Assembly (NCBI GenBank): GCA_033182465.1
Contig: CP137319.1
Span: forward strand, 1,302,001 to 1,366,000
Reading direction: 5' to 3'
Source of the DNA: Sanghuangporus weigelae
Taxonomy: Eukaryota > Basidiomycota > Agaricomycetes > Hymenochaetales > Hymenochaetaceae
Length of the DNA: 64,000 nt
The notes under the pieces were generated by a model that was given only the letters and a program-made list of their open reading frames with translations, made no database searches and was not told the origin of the DNA. Shown piece by piece: positions 21,790 to 36,790 of this stretch. The position numbers and the translations under genes were made by a program. Position 1 is the stretch's first letter; every line of letters begins with the position of its first letter.

Positions 21790-22430
21790 ACGACGAACTT
21801 GAATATTCCGGTCTTAGACCGCTTATGCGTTGACGTTAGCGCTACGCTGAAGGTTTCAAAAATGTGGCTCTAGGATTGCTTCAAAGATTGGATCTGAACA
21901 AAAATAAAATCTGATTGCGGAGGAAGGCTTCAATGATACTGATGGGAAATCCGCAAATCTCCTCTGTTCCCTGGAACGCTACAGACTATCATTCTCACCT
22001 AACCAGGAACTCTGATGTAAATCCTATCGCAGTCTCATCTTCTTGTTTGTACTGATGTACTACTTCTGAGCTTCTGTACGACGTTCTGATCATAATAAGG
22101 ATTACTATCTTTCGCTCATACCGTACGACTACCGCTAGACTCACTGTAATCGCACAAAGTTGAGCATTGTGGTGTCATCAATCGATCTCTAAATAGATGT
22201 CAGATAGTTCCATAGTCGTCTGTTTTTCCTCACCAAGAAACTTTACGAAGCACCTTCCAAGTCGATTCGCACAGTATCTTCCTGATCGTCAAGTATTGCT
22301 ACTCCGTTTACTCTTTACCAAAGTATCCATACCGATCCCTCTAATCTCCACAAGCATATCAAACAAAGTATAAGGGTACATAGCAATATGCTAGGGAGAA
22401 GCATTAGTGTCGTTAACCAGGCTTGCAATA
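21790..22430 (+). pseudogene. Decayed partial copy of the 2OG-oxygenase gene and its 3' flank
   Basis: DNA at about 21800-21950 aligns by eye with exon 6 of the intact oxygenase gene (about 18035-18170). ATGTGGCTCTAGGATTGCTT matches ATGTGGCTTAAAATTGCTTC, followed by GATTGCGGAGGAAGGCTTCA against GATCGGTGAGGAGAGGCTTA. Further on, 22300-22415 aligns with the 3' flank at 19875-19985, where CTCTAATCTCCACAAGCAT matches CTCTAGTCTCCACAAGCAC. The order is the same but about 1.3 kb of the original between the two blocks is missing or unrecognisable, and no frame remains open. This suggests an old direct duplication of the oxygenase locus, with the HNH remnant between the copies. Identity is roughly two thirds by eye. 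Confidence 0.5.
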
Positions 22431-22603
22431 TTACTACGTATGTTTCAAAGCAAAGGAGTATAAGTATGTATCACGGAACGAAGAAAAGAAAATGTGATGA
22501 CCTCCGGTAGTCTAAACTTTCCCCTGTGCTTATAACCAAGATGTGAAAGATAAAAAGGAACGAGAGTTGAACGAGCGAAAGAAGCAAGATCGCAAAAGCG
22601 GAT

Positions 22604-23929
22604 TTAAGACTTCGCCATGATAGCTTGGGTCTTCATACCGGCATCCGCAAGTGCCAGTTCGAATGCCCGTAGGTGTTCCTCCGTAATCCGTTTAGCATTG
22701 AAGTGCTTTCCGCCATTCGGCAACGGTACGCCCTCTGAAATAGGCTTGTCGTCATCCGTAAGCCCTGCCTCCCAGCGCTCGATCTTAATCCGGCTTTGCT
22801 CAGCACTATCCCACTCTGCTCGCCAACCGCCGAGCTTGTTCTTGAGCGCTCGGATTTTCCGCCCTGCGTCTGCGTTTGCTGCGCCGTTCACTTGCGCATG
22901 TTCTGAGATGGCCGAGAGAGAGCTTGCGAGCGTTGTTGTCAGTGTTCGGACGTGTACGAGCTCTGGCACTATTCTAGCGACAGTTGCAGGGCCAGTGGCT
23001 GGCGGAGGCAGAACGACGAATGAATCCTTCATTGGTGAAGCCATCTCGAGCTCGTCGTTTAGCATGTCGTCTTCACCATCTCCAAGCGCATTGTAATCCG
23101 GGTTCATCTCCCAGTCGACGGATGAAGCGCGCTGATGAGACCCGACTTCCTCCTGAATCGGTTCCAAGGGGCCACCATTCGGCCGCGAAGCTGTTTCTAT
23201 AGGTCCTGCCTTGTCTAGCAATCCCTCCACTTCCACCAAGGGCTCTAGTATCCCAAGAATGTCGTTTCCATTCACTTCTCCCGTAATCTTCCTGAATTCC
23301 CTCTCGTATTCCAACAGTTCTCGGACCTGCCCCTCTCTATCCCGAACCGAGTCATTTATATGTCTAATGATATCGGACGCGTATTTCTCGACTGATTGCT
23401 GAGAAGGAAGATATGACGAGTCTGTGTCTATGTGTCGTAGTTGAATTAGGAATTTGTCTGTTGATTCAAGATCGCGTGCTAGGATGTCCATTGGATCCTG
23501 TTGCTGCTGTTTCGTCTGTGATCTACTTGAAGAAACAACAGATCCGAAATGTGCTTCGAGGCCATTGGTAATCGGCTCATCTACAAGCGTCGGTGTCCGC
23601 GCGCCTTTAGCAGCTTCGCCGTCATCATATCCATTAATCTCATCAGCGAGAGAATTTCCAGTTGCGCTAGGTATTTGTGGTTGCTCATCAATCCCTTCCG
23701 CCCCTTCATCGAATTCAATCCCAAATTCCTCCTGCAGCATCTTCGAGCCTGCGCTAGGCTCAGGCATGAGGGCAACAGCGAGCTCGTGAGCGAGAGAGTG
23801 CATTCCAGAACCACCACCGGCGTCTCCGTCGTTACCACCATCCAGCTCCTGACCTAACGTCGCCATTGACTTTCGACCTCCTCTCATTGTCCCCGATGAC
23901 ACCCTTCGCGTGCCATTGCGATAACTCAT
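22604..23929 (-). CDS. Acidic, coiled-coil-rich hypothetical protein
   Basis: A single uninterrupted exon encodes 441 residues, which is unusual among the intron-rich neighbours. I do not recognise the family. The first 130 residues are Gly/Asp/Glu-rich and probably disordered (MSYRNGTRRVSS, SLADEINGYDDGEAAK), followed by a glutamine run. A helical block follows (DPMDILARDLESTDKFLIQL, KYASDIIRHINDSVRDREGQ, RELLEYEREFRKITGEV) that looks like a coiled coil. The last 130 residues include LVHVRTLTTTLASSLSAISE, IRALKNKLGGWRAEWDSAEQ and a helical end LRAFELALADAGMKT. No signal peptide or membrane segment is seen. A cytosolic or cytoskeletal scaffold would fit, but that is a guess. The start is the first ATG after a stop and is followed by basic residues. 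Confidence 0.7.
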   Translation of the reverse strand: MSYRNGTRRVSSGTMRGGRKSMATLGQELDGGNDGDAGGGSGMHSLAHELAVALMPEPSAGSKMLQEEFGIEFDEGAEGIDEQPQIPSATGNSLADEINGYDDGEAAKGARTPTLVDEPITNGLEAHFGSVVSSSRSQTKQQQQDPMDILARDLESTDKFLIQLRHIDTDSSYLPSQQSVEKYASDIIRHINDSVRDREGQVRELLEYEREFRKITGEVNGNDILGILEPLVEVEGLLDKAGPIETASRPNGGPLEPIQEEVGSHQRASSVDWEMNPDYNALGDGEDDMLNDELEMASPMKDSFVVLPPPATGPATVARIVPELVHVRTLTTTLASSLSAISEHAQVNGAANADAGRKIRALKNKLGGWRAEWDSAEQSRIKIERWEAGLTDDDKPISEGVPLPNGGKHFNAKRITEEHLRAFELALADAGMKTQAIMAKS

Positions 23930-24180
23930 CTTATCTGCTGAACGATGCTGACGCTGACTTTGTACTTTTGAAGAGGTTATCGCGTGCGGCCGTTTTGTGG
24001 AGAGTAGGATGGGTGGTAAAGGTGACGAAGTGAATGAGACGCGTCTTACATACGCGACGTGGCTATAGAGTCCGTATGTAGTTAGGAGGCAATTGAGTCA
24101 TTTTTTTTCCCTAATCCAGCCTCTTTTCACCACAAGCATCAATGCAAGAATAATAAATTATTGCAAAACAAGAGTAAAAT

Positions 24181-27100
24181 CTATCTAGCTTCGAAGATAA
24201 CCTCAGGAGCATTTTCGAAGTGCTGTTGGTCAGAAGCGAGTGCACCGACGTATGGAACATGCGAGATCATCAAAGTGACAATGTCCGCCTTTGTGACAAT
24301 CCCGTCTAATTTTCCGAAACGCGTGAAGAAAATATACCGCATGTTCTACGAGACCGAGATTCAATCCGATTCATGGTCCATGAATAGGAAAAAGACTTAC
24401 CATTTTCTGAAACATCCGGACAACAAGCTCTTGAGGTATCTCTTTTCGTAATTGTATCGCTGCTTCATCCACTAAGCCGGACAGATCGATGGTCGATGAG
24501 TTTACCGCACTTTTGATAAATACGACTGTCTCGCTCATGCTGTCATCAGATAACAAAGGGTCTTTCTATGGCATAAGTTCTTATTATCAACACAAATTCG
24601 AGAGAAGGACTCACCAATTGCTGCCTTCAACTTTGCTTTCGTCACGTATCCGACAAGCTCTCTGTCAGAGGCAGTGACGGGAAAGCCATGATAGTCGTAG
24701 TCCGTCACAAGACGTGCTACGGGGTTGATGGATGATGTTGAGTTACTGTGTGAGACCATTCCGAATTAAAGGATCACGCTACCTAATTCTCGTAAGCTGC
24801 AGCCATATGCATCGACAGTTACGAGACTTTCAAAAGGTATCATGACATTCGCGGCCGTCTCGCCTTTATCTCGATACTCGGCATAGGGTAACCAAGGGTA
24901 TTTATGCAAAGCAATCCATCTTGAGTATATTCCCTCCTTTCCAAATGCATCTGCGACCCATTTCGATACCATCACTGAGATCATTATTGGTAGCACATGA
25001 GACAAGGCGCCCGTTAACTAGATAGAATAAATTAGCCACAGCGATATGAGCGGAGAATGGGAATGTACTTCAAAGAGAATAACGACGAGCGAAACTAGCA
25101 AATGAAAGTGGTAAGCAAGGAATGCCTCATCGGAATTAATCAATGAAATTATCGTACTCGTCATTCTTGTGACGCCGCCGAGCATCGCAGAAGCACCGAT
25201 CACGGCATAGAAACCGGGATTTATACATGGAACAAGAGGATCTGGGGGACATGTCGAAAAGATCCAAAGATCCGGATATGTACGATGGATGCCTTGACTG
25301 TTTCTTGCACTTAGCATCCTTGCTATTTGCTATGTATCATAACAATTCAGCTCACACTATCAACCCCACGACTCGGCCTAGGCACGCGCCTATGGTTATT
25401 GTTGGCAAGAAAATCCCTGCGGGAACCTGGCAGCTTCATCAGAATCGCAAATACGGTGCATAAGGAGTCTCAATCTTACCATCATACCAAATGACCATGC
25501 AGTGAGCCCAATCTTGATCGCAGCAGTCAGGATGAGAAGGAAGACATTTTCGACCAGAGCATTAGGACTTAATGACGTTTAGAATCACTGGTATAGAAGG
25601 ACGCAGTTTGTACCTACTTGCAAAGACCATGGTAGTCACCTTTTGAGATATCGCAGTCCTGAAAGAGGTTGGCCACCAATTCGGATGATTGCACTCTGCC
25701 CAAGGTAAGTCAGCACGATCTCAGATTAGGCCGCAAGACGATAATCAACCTTAAGAACACTATCTGTAGGAGCATATGCATGAGGCCTTGTTCTTTCAAG
25801 AAACCGAGGTTAGACTCACCAGGTAACTCACACCAGCCGTAAATGCAGTAACGCCAACAACTTCGAGAATCGGATTGTCACGAAGGTAGCTATTATGTCG
25901 GAACACGGCGGCGGCGACGTTCAGCCGTATCAGCAGAGCACCAAGTACTCCCTATTGTTTAAACCATAAGATTTCTGCGGGATTCGAAACGACAGTTACA
26001 TACACCCATGACAGCTAAACATAACCAAGGTACCTGCAATACCACATTCAGATCATTACCCATTTATAAAGAAAAAAGAGTACGTACGAGTTCAAAAGCT
26101 CGCCACGTATCACTTCCACTGGAGACCGCAAATAGCACAAGTTTCGAGGTACCGAATGGATCGACGTATTGGAGAGACATAGCTGCAACGGCAGACGTGA
26201 CGAAACCTTTCCATAAAACATCTGAGTCGTTTGCGAACACGTCGAGCTCCTCCAGACCGAAGAGAACACCGCCCAGAGGACTGCCGAAGGCCACACTGAT
26301 CCCTGCAGCAGCCGCTGCAGCAAGAATACGTCGCTTGAGAGCTGTGTTAAAGGTGATCATTGCAGTGGATGGCGTGGAGGTGGAAAAGCCAACATACCTT
26401 CGTTCCGTATATGGTTCTTAAACATCCTGGATAGCAGAAAAGCCATACAACAAGAAACATGTACTAGAGGGCCCTTCAGATCCATGTTAATAAAGTAGTA
26501 CAAAACAACAAGCAAACAGTAACTTACCTCTTTGCCAACAGACAGACCCGACGCGACCGACAATACCAGCCCAAGGGACTTGATCAATAACGTCCATGGT
26601 CCAAGGAATTCGTCAAATACGTATCCGCCAAGAATCTGCGAATTCCTTCAGTAGCGGAAGTAGAGCAGACTGGGTAAGAAAGCTCACAGCCTTGATCTCA
26701 GGAACTACAAATTTTGTTAGATGATTGTTAAGATTGAAATAGAAATCGCGTACTTCCGGTATGGAACGCGCTGAAGGCAACAGTATTAGCCTGAATATCC
26801 TGAATTATCAAGATTCAATGCTCACTATGGCGCGTACGTCAGTACAAGAAATGCTGCGCTACTAGAGAAAGCAATCTACAAGACTATTTAGTTGAGGTAC
26901 GTAGAAGATGGTATGGAACGCACCGCGAGAGAAATGTAAATGATTGCTTGTAATAAAGAAGACACGAAGATGGTGTGGACACCGAACCACTGGCTCCATG
27001 ATAGCCAGTCAGTACAGACCTCTCCGGCTGAAAAACATTTCAGAGAAGATACACGAACAAATGTAACCGGTACACGTACGATCGATGCCGCTGCAGCACG

Positions 27101-27606
27101 CAACCTGGTTATAGAAGAAACCATACGCACAACGTCCTTCCCTCAAATCGCTGAACCAGTGCACCAGTACGTCCAGCCAGGCACCAGTCACGCCCACACC
27201 TACACCAGTCCCGACAACGACAATCCAGATGCGTGAAGATTCTAACAGAGGAAGGAGTAAACCACGAAGTCCACGAAACGATCGTAGTCGGTGCCGCCGG
27301 GAACGTTCAGCTGCTTCTTCGCGAAGCCAGTCTATGCAGTTATCAGCATGTTCTCTTGAAGGTCTGACAGAACTGAATATACCTATTGTGCTGCCATCAC
27401 GGTACATGATCTTCGTGTCTAGATGTGCTTTCGGTGTACTCAACAGTTCGTGATTGTCATGTAGTTCATAAACTTCTTCTGTAGGAGCCGCCTCTGCTTC
27501 TCTAGTCCAAGGGTCATCCCAAGATTCAAAGGAATCGTGTCTTTAAGAATGGTTATTTCAGTGCTGACAGTTGGAAAACAGCGTCTTACTCCTCATCGTG
27601 TTGCAT
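24181..27606 (-). CDS. CLC-family chloride channel/transporter with C-terminal CBS domain
   Basis: CLC proteins carry chloride or exchange it for protons in Golgi, endosome or plasma membranes (yeast Gef1 is one). About 17 exons run from MQHDEEHDSFESWDDPWTRE to APEVIFEAR and stop. Landmarks are the first helix WIVVVGTGVGVGVTGAWLDV, CTDWLSWSQWFGVH, FSSSAAFLVLTYAPYAFHTG, IPEIKAILGGYVFDEFLGPW, the gating motif GKEGPLVHVS with its Glu, SVAFGSPLGGVLFGLEEL, and the cytosolic part WVADAFGKEGIYSRWIALHK followed by a CBS segment GFPVTASDRELVGYVTKAKL. A second CBS stretch lies at the end (KADIVTLMISHVPYVG). Two adjacent 17-nt exons encode YAFHTG and IPEIKA. The gating Glu suggests a functional gate and leaves open a Cl/H exchanger. 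Confidence 0.87.
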
Positions 27607-27790
27607 GGTGGTGGTCAATAGTAAACAACCATAAATAAACGCGATCATCTCGCTCGATACAATATGTAAAGTTCAAAGTGCATGCAGTTGAGTGACGCTG
27701 CTATCTCATGATTACATTCTTCTACACGAGCAAATGCCGGGAAAAATAGTCGAACAAAGCAATGAAATGTCCTACAAGCATAGCAATGGA

Positions 27791-28314
27791 TCACGATCTT
27801 TCAACCTTCTTGAGGTTACGGTGAATTTCCGCCTTGACCACAGTTACACGGTCAATAAGCTTCTTCACGACGGCATCTTTATTTTTCTCGTAAGATTTCG
27901 TGATCTCTTCCAGTTTCTCATCAGTCTCCTTGTCAATAGCGGACTGAGAGTTTTGAGTAGTGCCTTGTCGCTGTGGCGCACATATCAGCATTTGGATTGA
28001 GAACGAACGAAAGGTAGGCACATACTGAGGCTTCAAACGCTTTATACTCTTCCTCCTTCATGGTTTTATACTCCTCAATCTCTTTGTCTGCTTCAGTGCG
28101 AGCATCCTTTAATCTCTGCGCACGGTCTGGGAGCAATCAGATTAACGCGCTACGGCAAGCAAGCAGGTAGACGCACATTTGCGAGCTTCCTCAACAACCC
28201 TCTTGGCATCCTTCTCCGCGTCGAAGAGTGTTTGAATTCCAGGGTTTACAGCGGTGGCCTACAATAATAAACATGAGCTCAATTCTGTATGATAAGTGAA
28301 GAAACACTGACCAT
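27791..28314 (-). CDS. VMA10: V-type proton ATPase subunit G
   Basis: Subunit G is part of the peripheral stalk of the vacuolar proton pump, paired with subunit E. Four exons (28312-28314, 28177-28258, 28026-28126, 27791-27970) give 121 residues, the family's normal size. The protein begins MATAVNPGIQTLFDAEKDAK, continues RVVEEARKYRAQRLKDARTE and KEEEYKAF, and ends in a charged helix (DRVTVVKAEIHRNLKKVERS). The first exon is the bare start codon: ATG is followed at once by a GT donor. The start codon lies 169 bp from the divergent symplekin gene. Confidence 0.92.
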
Positions 28315-28483
28315 GATGAAAGTCAAGGACAAGAGGCGTGACGAAAGAGGAAAGTGGTTCCTGCGTGATGTCCCGTGGTCCGTGTCACTGTCAATGTCGA
28401 CGCGATTGTCAAGAGGCTCTGAGCTCCTCCTGCTCCTCAGGGCATTGCATGAGAGGGTGTTGACAACGTTTACTACATCAAAC
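28315..28483. promoter_or_regulatory. Divergent promoter of V-ATPase subunit G and symplekin genes
   Basis: 169 bp lie between the two divergent start codons. Both are housekeeping genes and no TATA box is visible, which fits a short shared promoter. Confidence 0.4.
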
Positions 28484-31400
28484 ATGGATCCATTACAAGC
28501 CCTTCAAGCAGCCTATTCAATGCCTGCAGACTCTCAAGAACAGGAAGAGCTCTTGTCTACACTTCGTGAAAACCTCGAAGCAAACCCGTCCTATATCCCC
28601 GTGCTCTGCTCGAGCCTTGTCAGGGGTCTTCTGGGCGTGCAAGATTCGTTATTAAGACGATGGACTCTTGACCTGCTACACTATGGGTTAAGCAAGTCGA
28701 ATTTACCTGTTGAAAAGCGGACAGAGCGTGCGTGCCTTGCAAGTTCATGCATTAATCTTGAAGTCTCATAGATTTGCCGCGTTCCAGTTGCTACCCAGTC
28801 ATTAGATGTTCTCGCAGGCCTTCTTCGTGATCCGAATTCAGCGATTGTCAAGACAACTGTACAATGTTTCGGGACGGTATATCCTCTACTATTTCGACAC
28901 TTGTGAGTCTTAACACTTGGCGTGGTCCGTTATAATGATTTGCCTATCATGGTGTCCAGGTGCTTAAATCGCAATCTACGACCAATGTGGGAGACATTGG
29001 TGGCTTGCAAAGCTCGAATCCTCGAAATGGTGTGGGCACCCACGACATCGACAGGATTGAAGCTCGTCGCATTGAAGTTTATGCAGCGAGTTATTCTTGT
29101 CCAGACTCGAGGAGTATCGGATCCAAGAGTGAGTCTTAACCTGCTTGATATACTTGATGGCAGCCCTGATGTTTCTCTGAGCAGCTTCAAAAACCAAACG
29201 ACCCGAATCTCTCGTTCTGCCCTGCCGATCATCCATTTATCAATGCTGCCCAGCTCGAGGCAGAAGGACAAAAGCTAATGGAGAGTGTCATCACAATATT
29301 TTACACCATGCCGTGAGTTCCAACACTTCGCGTCGGAATGCGTATCTCAAATTTCCCACAGAAACCCGGACATGATGGCCGCTGTGGTGAACAGTTGGGG
29401 CTCTCTCGCAAAGCAAAGACCGAATTTAGCACACATCATCATATCCGCACTCGCTAGCTGGAATCCGGGAGCCATCTATCATTTTCCTGCCGCGCAAGTA
29501 CGGAGCGTAGAAAAAGCTGTCCGAATCCTGTTAATACACTTCTCTCGGTACGATTTATTACATCGTGCATTGCTATATCGCTGATATTGGCATTGCAGCA
29601 TCCCTCAACTCCATACTACGTATGCTCACCAGATCAACGAATCGTTGTCTCAGCAAGCTATCCGGATGGAACAGGCGGCCATAAACGAGCGTAATCGCAA
29701 GGCCGCAGCTGCTGCAGAAGCAAGCCGCAAGCGTACCATTAGCGCTCTCAGTGATGAAGCCAGCGAAGCAAAACGATTAAAAACAGAGCATGATCCTTCA
29801 TCAAACGTGGCTTCCATACTGGCGAACTTTGACTTCTCAGCCCTTCCGCATACCATAGTCACCGACCTCATCGTATCGAATCTTCAGATTTTGACGGAAT
29901 CAAGCCTTACCGCTGCTGTTCAGGTAAGTCGGCTGTTAGATTGTAATGTGTAGTTTACTGAAATCTTTTCCAGAAATATAGACAACAAAATGGACTTCGA
30001 CTCCCCACGGCAGCTTCTCAGACGCCACCGCTTACTGACGCAGAAATTTCACAATTTCCGCCCGAAAAGCCTGTAGTGAAAGCTGAGCCTATCGACCCTC
30101 TAGCAATGGACATGGGAGATGAAGAGGTGGATTATGAACCCGATCGATTGAATGAAGAGGTGCGCGTCCTCATCGTTGGAACTATGATAGTGTCCATAGT
30201 CAACTTCCCTTAGATCTCGGAGAAGGTCGGTCTACAGCCCGATATAGCTGAAGGTGTAGAGCCTATAGACATCGACGAGGCGCTCAGATTTGCTGAGTTC
30301 CGTCTACCTCCACCCCGCGAAATCTCGGAACCGGAGCAGCGTGCTCTCGTGCGACAGTCCATGTCGCGGATATGGGAGACGAGTAGAGAATTTATGACGT
30401 CGAGTGAAGCTGCCGCGAGCTCACATCAACCTTCTCATGGCGCACTAACTCAGGATCTATGGATGTTGCTGTTAGTACGAATGATTACGCGAGTCAACCC
30501 AGAAGATGAGGAGTCCAAAACCGAAGGGGATAATGCGGAGAATGAGAGACGGGAGTCTATGGAAGTGGACAAGGCTCCGAGGCGAGAGCGAATTAGACAG
30601 GTCTTGTTTGATTATATCCTTACGGATTTCCCTTCAAGGTATGAGCCTTCTTGAAATAGAATCTTAACTCCAAGTTCACATGCCCCTTTAGAGAGTGGCT
30701 GGCTGTGACATGGATGAATGAAGAGTGGTACAATGACAAAATCAAAAGCTCTAGGGAACCCGACTGGGTAAATTCAAGTTTACTGCTTGATCGTAGTTAT
30801 CCCTCTTATTGGTTTGACAGTATCCAATATACCCACTATGGGTGCAGAAACTGGTGAATGCGTATGAACCCATGATAGATGCGAAGGACCGGACTCTATC
30901 AAAGTTCCTCCTTGACATACCCTTCATTCCTCAAGAAGTTCTGAACTTGCTTCGAGACCTATGCGTTGAGCACGATCGGTACGTATTATTTTTTCCTTAT
31001 GTTTCTTACCGGCGGATACCCTAATTAAATCGTAACCATCGCTTGTAGTATGCAAGTAGGATTCATTACACTTCGCGAATTCGTAATACAACGAGTACCT
31101 TTGCGAGCTCAGGCCATGAAGACCCTCCTGGATTTAACAACGCATTCAGGTAATCTTTTAAGTAACCTATTCGGAAATGGATCGCTGAAGGTCCTGAACA
31201 GACAAGGTCACGCGCGGTGCGGCGATCATCACGGTTAAACGTTGGGTGCCGGATGTTCAGCCCATGGGTGACATGGTCCGAATTTTCGCCCTTCGGTTGC
31301 TTCGTCGCCTCCAAAAGCAGCCTGCCGGTGGTGCTCAGGTTAACGGGCGTTCAAAAAGCGAGGATGGGCATGACGATTCAATGGAGGATGGAGAAATGCC

Positions 31401-32743
31401 TCAGGAAGAAATGATCCAGACAGAGTTTCTTCCAGAACGGGTCGAGTTGCCAGCTCAGACGGCTCAGGTCCTTCAGCACGTCGAGCTAATATTTGCTTTA
31501 TGCGTCAAGTGTCCAGAGTTCCTGAATGAGTGAGAATCCAATTCTGTATTTTAATGGAAGTGATCGTGTGCTCACAATTCTGACAGGATATTCGATGCAT
31601 ATGGCCAAATGGATACGTCCGTACAGGAAGCAATTCAAGATCTCATCACGGCCCTCATAAGATCCCTCGGACCAAACCATGGGAAGCTGCTGTCACTTAT
31701 GCGCACTTTCCCGCCTGGCGCAGAATCGCTGGCCTTGAGAGTTCTAAACATCTTCACTGAAAACAACCGACCGACCGCGCCACTAGTCTCCCTCGTCAAG
31801 TCGCTTGCCACTGAACGTGATCTTGATCCTCGGTTCCTCATTCCTATCATTGCCGAGATGGATAAGGTATGTTTACAGCATGTTTTGATACTAGGTGGCG
31901 ATCGAATTGAAAATGTGCTAGGCGGATATCATCAAGCACCTTCCACGCGTTGTGTCTATGCTAAATGGCACTGCAGAAGTCAAGCAGCTCGTCAAGAGCG
32001 TGTTTGAGTCAATCGTCACAACACCGCCCCAGACATTCGGAAGCGTCACCTCCAACTTACCGCGTGTTCGACAGAGCGAGTTGCTCACTCCTGCCGAATT
32101 GATGGTGTTGTTACACGAGGCCGAGAAGGAGATAGGACTGAAGAGCACGATTGAAGGTATGATTGTTGTGTAGTATTATGTCATGATGACAATCTGACGT
32201 GCTGTTGCAAAAGCTATTGGCATCTGCTTCTCGATGACCGATGTTTTCCGATCTGAAATTCTTGCGGTGGTGATGCAGCAAATCGTGGATGAGCCCGTAC
32301 TCCCGGTGCTGTTCTTGCGAACTGTGAGCTGTTTTGGTTTCTCGCACAGATAGTGACATGATTCTGAAAACGTCATCAATCAGGTCATTCAGGCTGTCAC
32401 TACTTACAAATCCTTAGTTGGCTTCGTATCAACTACCCTCCTTTCTCGTCTCATCACGAAGAAGATCTGGACGAATCCCCCATTATGGGAAGGGTTCATT
32501 CGATGCGCGAAAACGATTGCTCCCGCCAGTTTCGGCGCACTGCTCCAGCTACCCAAGGACCAACTGCGTGAACTTGTAGATAAGCAACCGGGACTGAAGG
32601 CCGGTCTTCGTGAGTTTGTGCTGAAGAAGGCTGGCAACAAGGCCCGCCAGGCTGGGTTCCTTGATCTTTTCGGTGATGATCGAAGCCAGAGCCCCGCACC
32701 GCAACCGCAAGCCGAGCCGGTTCCTGCTGCTCCTAGTGCGTAG
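28484..32743 (+). CDS. PTA1: Symplekin/Pta1, scaffold of the mRNA 3'-end cleavage and polyadenylation complex
   Basis: Symplekin holds together the cleavage and polyadenylation factor in the nucleus. The gene starts MDPLQALQAAYSMPADSQEQ and has about a dozen or more exons. The N-terminal HEAT-repeat part reads NPSYIPVLCSSLVRGLLGVQ, QSLDVLAGLLRDPNSAIVKT, TTVQCFGTVYPLLFRHL, RPMWETLVACKARILEM and HPFINAAQLEAEGQKLME. The middle has AIYHFPAAQVRSVEKAVRIL, an Ala/Lys-rich linker and PEKPVVKAEPIDPLAMDMGD. The symplekin C-terminal domain reads TKKIWTNPPLWEGFIRCAKT, PASFGALLQLPKDQLRELVD and KQPGLKAGLREFVLK before a Pro/Gln tail ending AAPSA. These are consistent symplekin signatures in the correct order. 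Confidence 0.88.
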
Positions 32744-33302
32744 ACAACGTGCATCTGGCGTGCGATCCTACTTCACATTTTTCAAGTCATAAAATAGATA
32801 TATATTTCTGCAATACTGAGTTCTACATCTCCTTCGCGGACTTGTAGTTTAGTCCAAATCTTATTAAAATATTCGATTACTGTTTTAGCGTAGGGTTCCA
32901 TTATGAATAAAACGTAGATCAGGACCATAAAAGGGGTGGTTAAATGTCACACCAGGTCTCACCGACCGAACCGCAAAATTAATTACATATTGATTGACGT
33001 ACATGTCTTTGTATGAAAGCCGCGACATAAATATTAATGTAGACCTCGCCCTATTTCTGACCATCATCTCCTCCCAATCTCATCCGTCTTGCTTGCACAG
33101 CGACGACGACCATCTTCCCACTGCACCGGCTTGCGGTGTCGTATATCCGGACACGGAGTGACTACTAGTTCGAGTTATCTCGGCACGGCTTCCAGCCTCT
33201 TGCCAGTGCCCAGCATCTCCGTCACAACTCTCCTTGCAAGCTGGCTTAGGCAGCGAGGCCACGTAGCTCAGTGAAACCTTAGGTTTTCTTTTGGTTCGAA
33301 GC
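32744..33302. other. Intergenic stretch, symplekin 3' flank and MAP kinase promoter
   Basis: This stretch is AT-rich in the first half and C-rich towards 33100-33260, a typical 3'-UTR to promoter transition. No reading frame here is convincing. Confidence 0.4.
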
Positions 33303-36351
<3,049 letters not shown>

Positions 36352-36790
36352 TTGACTGGTCGATACCAGCAACAGTAACGACTTCAACACTACATCCCTC
36401 CCTCAACCAAGATCATCTTCTCAAATCCAAATCTAAACTAACACGAAGCATCTATGAGACGACATCATTAGCATTCCTTAGAGATCTACTCAATAAATTT
36501 ATTGAGTTTTTTCGTATCTATCTTCTCGCCCCTTTGACTAAATTGCATACACACACATCACGCTCTTTTCTCTTGCAAAATATTGCTTAGATCTAAATAT
36601 ATACATGTATACAAATCGTTTCGTTGATGTTTTGCTCGCTTCCTGGCTCGTCGTCTTGTATTCTCTAATTATGCAGCTGCTCTCGGTCAGAATGAAATAA
36701 TATGCTACAACAGATTGTTGGTGTGCGTGGGATGTGTCTAAGAGTACATGAGTGGAATGAGTTGATATGCAAATACAGAGATGAGATCGT
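36352..36790. other. Convergent 3' flanks of MAP kinase and NBP35 genes
   Basis: 439 bp of AT-rich DNA lie between two convergent stop codons. It should contain both poly(A) sites. A perfect AAATTTATTGAGTTTT-type AT run lies near 36493-36510. No gene is seen. Confidence 0.4.

Noticed and set aside
22617-23857. Plus-strand open frames of 60-160 codons opposite the 441-codon gene
   Set aside because: They are shadows of the minus-strand gene. Their Ser/Pro/Arg-heavy composition reflects its codon pattern and no motif appears.
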